From: Chloroflexota bacterium | GTDB taxonomy: Bacteria > Chloroflexota > Limnocylindria > Limnocylindrales > CSP1-4 | Length of the DNA: 6,071 nucleotides | Assembly (NCBI GenBank): GCA_013698385.1 | Contig: JACCVB010000334.1 | Coordinates: 1-6,071, forward strand | Direction of reading: 5' to 3' | Made by a program: the position numbers and the translations under genes | In this document: positions 1 through 4,850 of the stretch, one piece after another | How the letters are laid out: each line of letters starts with the position of its first letter | Numbering within the stretch: position 1 is the first letter of the stretch | Notes under the pieces: model-generated | Seen by the model: the letters and a program-made list of their open reading frames with translations, nothing else | What the model was told of the DNA's origin: nothing | The model's database searches: none

Positions 1-464
1 GGGGAGGTCTCCTGGACGCTGATCCCGACCACTTCGAGTCCGCGATCGCGGTAGCGCTCGGCGAGTGAGCGCAGGATCGGCGTCTCCTGCTGGCACGGCG
101 GGCACCAAGTGGCGAAGAAGTTGACCCACACGACCTTGCCGCGCAGCTCGTCCAGGCGGATCGGCTTCCCGGAGAGGTCCTGGAGCTGGTAGGTGGAGCC
201 GTCCGCGAGGGCCACGGCGAGTTCAGGCGCGGTACTGCCGGGCTGGAGCCCCTGGGGTGGCGGCGACGAGATCAGGAACGCGGTCGCTCGCGGACTGACC
301 GGTCCCGGCCCGACCCCGGTTCGGCCCAGCGGCGTCGTGATCGCCGCGCCGATGACGATCACCGCCACGACCGCCGCGAGGGCGAGCGCCAGCTGGCCGG
401 CACTGAACGGCCCGATGACCCCGCGCCGTTCCGGCTTGTGGCTGGACCCCGGGCGCTGAGCCAA
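1..464 (-). CDS. TlpA/ResA-type membrane-anchored thioredoxin (3' end outside window)
   Basis: Thiol-disulfide oxidoreductase of the TlpA/ResA (AhpC-TSA/Redoxin) type, expected to act on the outer face of the membrane and to receive electrons from CcdA. With a TTG start at 464, residues 1-15 are polar and basic, about 24-44 form a hydrophobic signal-anchor helix, and 45-80 are a Pro/Gly-rich linker. The thioredoxin domain follows, with GKVVWVNFFATWCPPCQQE at about 109-126. WCPPC (120-124) is the redox site, and RGLEVVGISVQE is the next strand of the fold. The cis-proline region lies beyond base 1, so the gene is partial (about 154 codons seen). No ATG or GTG lies upstream of the anchor helix, so TTG one base after the ccdA stop is the best start. 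There is no clear Shine-Dalgarno, which suggests translational coupling to ccdA. The family is secure; whether it is ResA-like (cytochrome c) or a general reductase cannot be told. Confidence 0.88.
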   Translation of the reverse strand, partial: MAQRPGSSHKPERRGVIGPFSAGQLALALAAVVAVIVIGAAITTPLGRTGVGPGPVSPRATAFLISSPPPQGLQPGSTAPELAVALADGSTYQLQDLSGKPIRLDELRGKVVWVNFFATWCPPCQQETPILRSLAERYRDRGLEVVGISVQETS

Positions 465-465
465 G

Positions 466-1287
466 CTAGACGCCCGGGAAGTTGAAGTACCGCGGCATGA
501 GCGAGAGCAGGTCCAGCACCATCGCGACGCCGATCGCCACGACCAGCAGGCCCCCGATCAACGAGACGGTCTGACCGTGACGCAGGAGCGGCCTCAGGAG
601 GACCGGGGCCCGGTCATACGCGAGGGCGATAGCGATGAACGGCAGCCCCAGGCCGATCGTGTACGCGATGAGCAGGACCGTTCCCGCAAGCGCGGTTCCC
701 GACCCGATGGCCAGGGCCAGGATCCCGCTCAGGATGATCCCGATGCACGGCGTCCAGCCGACGGCGAAGATCGCCCCCAGGCCGAAGGATGCGAGCCAGC
801 CGCCTCGACCGCTGACCAATCGACCGCCCAGCCGGTCGCCGAACGACACGGAAGCTCGAGCCGGGGACGCAAGCGCCGTGGACCCCGTCATCGTCGCCAG
901 GCTGCCGGCGGCCCCCGCGTCAAGCGGCCGCCACGCCCGCTGCAGGCTGGGGATGCGCAGGATGCCGGCCAGGCTCAGGCCCAGGACGATCAGGAAGAGG
1001 CCGCCGATGACCCGAAGCGGGGCCAGGTAGTCGTACAGCGGCCCGGCCGCGAAGGTCGCGCTGACCCCCAGCAACGTGAAGACGGCCCCGAACCCGGCGA
1101 CGTACGCCAGCGCGTGGCGAACCGCGAGCCAGCGCGACGGTCGAGCGCCCATCTCCCCGCCGGCGACGGCCACGGCGGCCAACTGGCCGAGATACGCCGG
1201 CACGAGCGGCAGCACGCACGGCGAGAGGAAGCTGATCACACCCGCGGCGAGGGCGACGAGGATCGTGAGCTCGGTGGCGCCGGTCAT
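466..1287 (-). CDS. ccdA: CcdA-type transmembrane thiol-disulfide carrier (DsbD transmembrane family)
   Basis: Integral membrane protein of 273 residues that passes reducing equivalents from cytosolic thioredoxin-like donors to extracytoplasmic acceptors such as ResA/TlpA. About six hydrophobic helices are visible. The first carries the family signature ISFLSPCVLPLVPAYL with Cys24, and the fourth carries GWTPCIGIILSGIL with Cys181; these are the two redox cysteines of CcdA. The loop between helices 3 and 4 (about 116-163) is Ala/Ser/Gly/Arg-rich and makes this protein somewhat longer than compact CcdA proteins. The start is the ATG at 1287: it sits in an ATGA overlap with the stop of the upstream glutaredoxin gene, and the hydrophobic signature begins a few residues later. 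The frame stays open upstream to 1806, but that stretch is the glutaredoxin gene read in the wrong frame. There is no Shine-Dalgarno, so coupling through the overlap is likely. The TlpA-like gene starts one base after the stop, supporting a common pathway. Confidence 0.93.
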   Translation of the reverse strand: MTGATELTILVALAAGVISFLSPCVLPLVPAYLGQLAAVAVAGGEMGARPSRWLAVRHALAYVAGFGAVFTLLGVSATFAAGPLYDYLAPLRVIGGLFLIVLGLSLAGILRIPSLQRAWRPLDAGAAGSLATMTGSTALASPARASVSFGDRLGGRLVSGRGGWLASFGLGAIFAVGWTPCIGIILSGILALAIGSGTALAGTVLLIAYTIGLGLPFIAIALAYDRAPVLLRPLLRHGQTVSLIGGLLVVAIGVAMVLDLLSLMPRYFNFPGV

Positions 1288-1571
1288 GCCGGAACGCCGT
1301 CCAGGGTTTCGGACAAGAGACGTCGCAGTCGGGCGGGGCTCGTCGCCAGCTCGATCCGCCGCTCGCCGAGTTCCACGACCGGGATCGAGCTGAAGAAGGC
1401 GGCGTGCCACGCGGGATCGGTGTCGATGTCGCGCTCGACCAGGGTCGGGGTCGGGAGACCGGCCTCGCGGCGGGCCGCCATGAGGGCCCCGATCGTGACG
1501 CGCGCCTCGTCGCACAGGCCGCAGCCGGGGCGGGCGTACAGGATCAGGTCGAGAAGGGGAGGGGAGACCAT
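1284..1571 (-). CDS. Glutaredoxin-like protein (CGLC active site)
   Basis: Small cytosolic thioredoxin-fold protein, 95 residues, resembling the glutaredoxin-like family with the pattern YxRPGCxLCDEA (PF05768/DUF836 type). A first strand (LLDLILYARPG) leads to the redox pair Cys17-Gly-Leu-Cys20, followed by a helix, a second strand (TLVERDID), and SSIPVVEL, whose Pro64 fits the cis-proline of the fold. The length is normal for the family. The ATG at 1571 is chosen because it directly precedes the first strand and a TACAAT box lies just upstream. The frame stays open to a GTG at 1784, but that stretch has no protein-like character and crosses an inverted repeat. It is the first gene of the redox operon and overlaps ccdA by ATGA, so it may be the cytosolic electron donor or partner of CcdA; that role is inferred from position only. 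Confidence 0.9.
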   Translation of the reverse strand: MVSPPLLDLILYARPGCGLCDEARVTIGALMAARREAGLPTPTLVERDIDTDPAWHAAFFSSIPVVELGERRIELATSPARLRRLLSETLDGVPA

Positions 1572-1580
1572 CGTGCCCGG

Positions 1581-1586
1581 ATTGTA
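1581..1586 (-). promoter_or_regulatory. Putative -10 box of the redox operon (leaderless type)
   Basis: TACAAT on the minus strand, five of six matches to TATAAT, with nine bases between it and the ATG at 1571. Transcription would begin within a few bases of the start codon. No convincing -35 hexamer is visible at the expected distance. It would drive the glutaredoxin, ccdA and tlpA-like genes. Confidence 0.5.
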
Positions 1587-1620
1587 GACGGCACGGCGCG
1601 GCTCCCCCGGGACTGACAGA

Positions 1621-1783
1621 TGTGCAGGCCCTGCACCTTGGGGCGACTCCCGATGGTTCGCGATGGCCGCGAGGACCCTCCGGCGCCGAGCCCACGCACG
1701 GGACGCTGCGTGGCGCGAGGATCCCAAGCGTCCCGTGACCACATTCCGCGGTCCGATCATCCCCAAGGTGCAGCCCATGCACA
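1621..1783. repeat. Long imperfect inverted repeat with 23-base arms
   Basis: The arms are 1621-1643 and 1761-1783. The inner 13 bases (CTGCACCTTGGGG, 1631-1643) match perfectly in inverse, as do the outer six (TGTGCA); three mismatches lie between, so 20 of 23 positions pair. The interior of about 117 bases contains a second perfect inverted repeat (1697-1707 with 1727-1737) and two CGATGG copies near 1651 and 1661. It occupies most of the 258-base gap between the divergent glutaredoxin and tRNA-Arg genes, upstream of both predicted promoters. I see no convincing coding sequence and no clear target-site duplication. It could be a structured RNA, a small palindromic mobile element (MITE-like), or a DNA cruciform or regulator site. 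Confidence 0.6.
1697..1737. repeat. Nested perfect hairpin (11-base stem)
   Basis: CACGGGACGCT at 1697-1707 is the exact inverse of AGCGTCCCGTG at 1727-1737, enclosing 19 bases. A few further pairs (TGG 1711-1713 with CCA 1724-1726) can form inside. It lies within the larger inverted repeat, so the region could fold as a long outer stem capped by a strong inner stem. There is no T-tract on either side, so it does not look like an intrinsic terminator. Confidence 0.6.
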
Positions 1784-1814
1784 CACGTCACGACCGGGCG
1801 ATCCACGGCCCGGG

Positions 1815-1820
1815 TACGAT
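1815..1820 (+). promoter_or_regulatory. Putative -10 box of tRNA-Arg
   Basis: TACGAT ends ten bases before the mature 5' end of the tRNA at 1830, so a transcript would start close to the tRNA. The same hexamer precedes the glycosyltransferase fusion gene at 2645. The -35 region is not convincing. Confidence 0.4.
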
Positions 1821-1829
1821 GTCTCCCGC

Positions 1830-1905
1830 GCCCCCGTAGCTCAGTGGACAGAGCGGCACCGTCCTAAGGTGCGCGTCGGCGGTTCGAGTCCGTCCGGGGG
1901 CGCCA
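1830..1905 (+). tRNA. tRNA-Arg (anticodon CCU, reads AGG)
   Basis: A complete cloverleaf of 76 bases. The acceptor stem GCCCCCG (1830-1836) pairs perfectly with CGGGGGC (1895-1901). D stem GCTC/GAGC encloses loop AGTGGACA. Anticodon stem GCACC/GGTGC encloses loop GTCCTAA with anticodon CCT at 1863-1865. The variable region is GCGTC. T stem GGCGG/CCGTC (one G-U pair) encloses TTCGAGT. The discriminator base is G1902, and CCA is encoded at 1903-1905. There is no intron, and no truncated second copy nearby to suggest use as an integration site. Confidence 0.96.
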
Positions 1906-1958
1906 CTGCGGCCACGGCCATGCGGACGGCACCCGCCACCAGGCACGTCCAGGCGCGC

Positions 1959-1964
1959 TACAGT
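1959..1964 (+). promoter_or_regulatory. Putative -10 box of the broken acetyltransferase gene
   Basis: TACAGT with eight bases to the ATG at 1973 and no Shine-Dalgarno between, consistent with a leaderless transcript. It lies 53 bases after the tRNA, so read-through from the tRNA unit is also possible. Confidence 0.35.
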
Positions 1965-1972
1965 CCCCGACG

Positions 1973-2621
1973 ATGGTCGATCCGGAAGTCATCCCTCCCA
2001 CGCCCGAGCTCTGGCAGGTCTATGGCCGCCACGTGGCTCGGATGCTCCAGCTCGGGCCGGCGTTTCGGGAGGAACACTGCGACGCGCACTTCATCGCGCT
2101 GTCCGGGGCGCCGCATGCCGCCCTCAACCAAGCGGCCCTGTTCGGGGCGGCAACGAAGCGGAACGCCGCAGCCGTCGCGGCGGCCATCGGTGACGGTGGC
2201 CAGCCGGCGATCCTTGCCGTTTCGGCCACGGTTGCCGCGGACGTGTCGACCACCCTTGAGCGAGCCGGATTTCTGCCGGCCGCGACCTTCTGACGCGCGC
2301 TGGCGTCGGTGCTGGCTGACCTGGGATGGATCCGAGCCCGTGAGCTGGACCTTCGTGACGCGCGTCGACGGCACCAGCGCCTTGTTCGACATGATGACCC
2401 CGCCCCAGCACCGACGGCGGGGCGCAGCCCGAACCGTCCTCACGCGGGCCCTCGCCGATGCAGCTGCGCTCGACGGCGGGCGAACAGAGTTCACGGTCTT
2501 CTGGGCCACGCCGATGGGTCAGCCGCTGTACGAGGCGCTCGGCTTCTGCGTGGTCGATGACGTGACGTTGTGGACGTACGGCGCTTCCGCCGACGAACTG
2601 GCCGCCGTCGGGGCGGGCTGA
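1973..2621 (+). pseudogene. GNAT-family N-acetyltransferase, broken by frameshift and probable internal deletion
   Basis: The N-terminal half runs 1973-2293 (106 residues, stop TGA at 2291). It contains a GNAT-like stretch ending in strand-helix AILAVSATVAADVSTTLERAGFLPA. The C-terminal half lies in the next frame, recognisable from about 2330 to the stop at 2619-2621. It holds VTRVDGTSALFDMMTPP, the acetyl-CoA-binding loop QHRRRGAA, and PLYEALGFCVVDD, the classic end of a GNAT domain. The first two helices and early strands expected before VTRVDG are absent, so a simple one-base slip does not restore a whole protein; loss of some tens of residues in the middle, about 2285-2330, fits better. 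The comparison with full-length relatives is from memory of the family. The C-terminal piece could start at GTG 2340 but would lack half the fold. The product is therefore probably inactive, unless an assembly error is responsible. Confidence 0.72.
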
Positions 2622-2650
2622 CGTCACATCCGCGGCCGGCCGCGTACGAT
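2619..2650 (+). promoter_or_regulatory. Putative promoter with palindromes for the glycosyltransferase fusion gene
   Basis: TACGAT at 2645-2650 is a candidate -10 box, seven bases before the ATG at 2658. It directly abuts a perfect 14-base palindrome, CGCGGCCGGCCGCG (2631-2644). A second palindrome, TGACGTCA (2619-2626), overlaps the stop of the preceding acetyltransferase remnant and the likely -35 region. The palindromes could be operator sites, but GC-rich palindromes arise by chance fairly often here, and no regulator can be assigned. Confidence 0.35.
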
Positions 2651-2657
2651 GCGGCGG

Positions 2658-3644
2658 ATGACCCGCACCCACATCCCCGAAGCTGTACTCACGGCAGCCC
2701 ACGACCGAGCCCGCGCCCGCGAGGCGCGCGATTGGGCGGAAGCGGACCGGCTGCGCAGCGAGATCGGGGCCGCCGGCTGGAAGATCGTCGACCGCGGCAC
2801 GGACTTCGCGCTTTCGATCGCGGTCCCGCCCGATGTCGCCGACGGCGAACTGGTCCGATACGGAGCCAGTACGAGCGTGCCGTCGCGCGCGGATGAGCCC
2901 GCGACCGGCCTGGCGACCGTCGTCCTGTTGGCGACCGACTGGCCGGACGACCTGGAGCGAGCCCTGACGGGCCTCCTGGCGCATGCGCCGGACGGCACGT
3001 CCGTGGTGATCGTCGCAGACGCTCCTTCGGCAGCCCAGGCGACTGCGCTGGATGCGCTGACCGCGGCTCCGGAAACGACGAACGCGCCGCACCTCCCGAT
3101 CGAAACCGCCTGGACGAGCGATCGACTGGGCCATGCCGCAGCCACCAATATCGGCATCCGTCGTGCGCAGGCTCCGGTGGTCATCCTGCTCGACACGAGC
3201 CTCGAGCCGACCGGCGACTTCATCACGCCGCTCGTCCGCGCCCTCGACGATGCGAGCGTGGCCGTCGTCGGCGGCTGGGGCATCACCTCGACCGACCTCC
3301 GACGCTTCGAGGACGCGCCGGCCGGCGACGTCGACGCCATCGAAGGCTACTGTCAGGCCTTCCGGCGCGCCGACGCGATCGAGCGCGGGCCGCTCGATGA
3401 ACGGTTCCGCTTCTACCGAAACCTCGACATCTGGTGGAGCCTGGTCCTGCGCGACGCTGACGAAGGCGAACCGCCGCGCCGGGCCGTGCGTCTCGATGGC
3501 CTGCCGCTCGCCCGCCACGAGCACCGCGGCTGGGCCAGCCTGCGGGACGACGAGCGCGATCGACAGTCCAGGCGCAACTTCTACCGGATCATCGATCGAT
3601 TTGGATCGCGGCGCGATCTACTTGTCACGTCGGGCGACGCGTAG
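2658..3644 (+). CDS. Fusion of a CysRS C-terminal-tail-like module with a family-2-type glycosyltransferase
   Basis: A protein of 328 residues with two parts. Residues about 7-52 (helix with AREARDWAEADRLRSEI, then AAGWKIVDRGTDFAL) resemble the extreme C-terminal helices and strand of cysteinyl-tRNA synthetase. A linker (56-84) follows. From 85 on comes a GT-A fold typical of GT2: strand ATVVLLATDWPDDLERAL, strand SVVIVAD, GHAAATNIGIRRAQAPVVILLD (158-179) leading to DTSLEPTGDF, then VAVVGGWG, and GYCQAFRRAD...GPLDERFRFYRNLDIWWSL (230-262), where GT2 acceptor and base residues usually sit. The expected DxD is D179-T-S, so the metal site is not canonical. No membrane helix or signal is seen, so it is probably cytosolic. 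Donor and acceptor are unknown. ATG 2658 is preferred over ATG 2649, which falls in the putative -10 box. The gene is convergent with the next one. Confidence 0.8.
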   Translation: MTRTHIPEAVLTAAHDRARAREARDWAEADRLRSEIGAAGWKIVDRGTDFALSIAVPPDVADGELVRYGASTSVPSRADEPATGLATVVLLATDWPDDLERALTGLLAHAPDGTSVVIVADAPSAAQATALDALTAAPETTNAPHLPIETAWTSDRLGHAAATNIGIRRAQAPVVILLDTSLEPTGDFITPLVRALDDASVAVVGGWGITSTDLRRFEDAPAGDVDAIEGYCQAFRRADAIERGPLDERFRFYRNLDIWWSLVLRDADEGEPPRRAVRLDGLPLARHEHRGWASLRDDERDRQSRRNFYRIIDRFGSRRDLLVTSGDA

Positions 3645-3670
3645 CAACGAGGCTGCGGCCGATGGCGACG

Positions 3671-4069
3671 TCAGCGGACCTGTGCCCGCGTCCCGACTTC
3701 AGACCTTGACCACTGGGTCGTCAGCAGGCCGATCGCGACCATCGCATGGAAACCCGCGACGATCCATCCAAGGACGTTGATCAGGCCCGTGACGGTCGCG
3801 AACGCGGCGACCGCGGCGACCACCGCGAATGCCGTGACGTTCGCCGCGACGACGGCTCTACGGACTTCGGGGTCGGCGACCTTTCGGATCAGCCAATCCA
3901 GGATGGCGATACCGAGGATCACTCCGCCGAACTGCCGGACGAGGGCCGAGCTGAGCGCATCGAGCTTCCCGCCGAACAGGGCGATCGCAGTGTCCGGGAC
4001 AACGATGAAGAGGAGGCCGAACACCGTACCGTTGACGGCCGCGGCCGCGAGCAAGGTCGAATACATCAT
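3671..4069 (-). CDS. Small membrane protein of unknown function, four predicted helices
   Basis: A protein of 132 residues, not recognised as a named family. Hydrophobic segments lie at about 5-25, 43-61, 72-93 and 97-117, with a basic loop after the second (IRKVADPEVRRA) and a polar, basic C-terminus; the architecture recalls small DoxX- or DUF4345-like four-helix proteins, but that is only a resemblance. No catalytic motif or cysteine is present. There are two successive ATGs, at 4069 and 4066; the first is spaced eight bases from GGAAGGGG, the clearest Shine-Dalgarno in the window. It lies 55 bases downstream of tetR on the same strand, so the regulator may control it within a shared transcript. 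Its end faces the end of the glycosyltransferase fusion gene, 26 bases away, with no terminator hairpin visible. Confidence 0.78.
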   Translation of the reverse strand: MMYSTLLAAAAVNGTVFGLLFIVVPDTAIALFGGKLDALSSALVRQFGGVILGIAILDWLIRKVADPEVRRAVVAANVTAFAVVAAVAAFATVTGLINVLGWIVAGFHAMVAIGLLTTQWSRSEVGTRAQVR

Positions 4070-4077
4070 CGCGAGAA

Positions 4078-4085
4078 CCCCTTCC
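4078..4085 (-). promoter_or_regulatory. Shine-Dalgarno site of the small membrane protein
   Basis: GGAAGGGG on the minus strand, eight bases before the ATG at 4069. It stands out because the other genes here lack such a site, and it supports translation of this gene from inside a longer message, probably one starting at tetR. Confidence 0.55.
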
Positions 4086-4124
4086 GTGCCTGGCCCAGGT
4101 CCGTCGATACCGGACTCCGCCGTC

Positions 4125-4850
4125 TTAGCTCCTCGCCTGCGTCTCCGTCAAGCGGATCCGGGGCATAGCGAAAAAAGACGCGTTCGATGCAAGCTCGATG
4201 GCGCAAGGCCCGTGTGGTGGATGCGGATGATGTGCGGACATGGCCTCCCGGATGCGGCCAGGCTCGGCGCCAGCGCGCACGAGTTCGGGAACAAGGAGGC
4301 GGATGAAACGGCTCCGCGCCGTGACCGGGGTCCAGCGGGTGCCGATCGCCTCGGACCCGAATGAAACCGCCAGGAGCGACTCGGTGAGTTCGCGGGCGCG
4401 TCCATCGGTGAGCCCGGGAGCTGTGGCGCACAACAAGCCCGCGACCAGGCAGATGTGAAATTCGAACGTCTGTCGGTGCTCGACGCTCAAGCCGGCCGGT
4501 TCGCCCATCTCGAGCCCGAGCCGAAGTGCCAGCAGGAAGTCCTGGCGTTCCCACGCGGCGTGATCCAGCCAGATCCGCAGGTGGACGAAGTGGTCAGATG
4601 AGGCACGCAGGAAACACTCGCCATCCGGCCGGTTCGCCGCGGAAAGGGGGTACAGGGCAAAGTCACGCTTGGACGGGAAGTAGCGGTACAGGGCCGGGAT
4701 GCTCATCCCGCAGGCAGCCGCGAGCTGCTTCAGGGTCGACTGGCGATAACCATGTCGTCGGAAGACGGGGGCCGCAAGCCGGTACAGCGCCTGACGGCGC
4801 ACGCGCAGGGAATCCGGGGCTCTGAGATCAGCTCTCGCCTGGTTGCCCAT
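4125..4850 (-). CDS. TetR-family transcriptional regulator
   Basis: A protein of 241 residues. The N-terminal DNA-binding domain is clear: helix RRQALYRLAAPVFRRHGY (about 18-35), then the helix-turn-helix STLKQLAAACGMSIPALYRYFPSKRDF (38-64), which follows the TetR consensus of a GMS turn, ALYRYF recognition helix and SKRDF. Residues 65-200 form the variable helical ligand and dimerisation domain; no ligand can be predicted. After about residue 204 comes an unusual tail with a His/Pro cluster (HHPHPPH, 207-213) and a Cys at 216, then about 25 further residues. The start overlaps the cysS end by 23 bases; a CATACT box just upstream supports an independent promoter. The likely target is its own promoter and the downstream membrane protein gene, by position only. 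Confidence 0.9.
   Translation of the reverse strand: MGNQARADLRAPDSLRVRRQALYRLAAPVFRRHGYRQSTLKQLAAACGMSIPALYRYFPSKRDFALYPLSAANRPDGECFLRASSDHFVHLRIWLDHAAWERQDFLLALRLGLEMGEPAGLSVEHRQTFEFHICLVAGLLCATAPGLTDGRARELTESLLAVSFGSEAIGTRWTPVTARSRFIRLLVPELVRAGAEPGRIREAMSAHHPHPPHGPCAIELASNASFFAMPRIRLTETQARS

Noticed and set aside
577..1587. Long plus-strand open frame opposite ccdA and the glutaredoxin-like gene
   Set aside because: Its translation is Arg/Gln/Asp-rich low-complexity sequence without fold or motif; the minus-strand genes in this interval are unmistakable.
1572..1806. Upstream N-terminal extensions of the glutaredoxin-like and CcdA frames
   Set aside because: They cross the inverted repeat, have no protein-like pattern, and the preferred starts are supported by the -10 box and the ATGA overlap.
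1906..1960. Terminator after tRNA-Arg
   Set aside because: Short GGCC repeats only; no stable stem with a following T run.
1620..2300. Plus-strand open frame running through the tRNA gene into the acetyltransferase
   Set aside because: Only its 3' part (from about 2330) is real GNAT sequence; the rest overlaps the tRNA and the out-of-frame N-terminal half.
2124..3524. Long minus-strand open frame opposite the glycosyltransferase fusion
   Set aside because: It is rich in Arg, Gly and Asp with no recognisable domain, and is explained by high GC; the plus-strand frame has clear GT2 and CysRS-tail patterns.
3620..3675. Bidirectional terminator between the convergent genes
   Set aside because: Only CGTCG/CGACG with a two-base loop is present, inside the coding end, with no T-tract.
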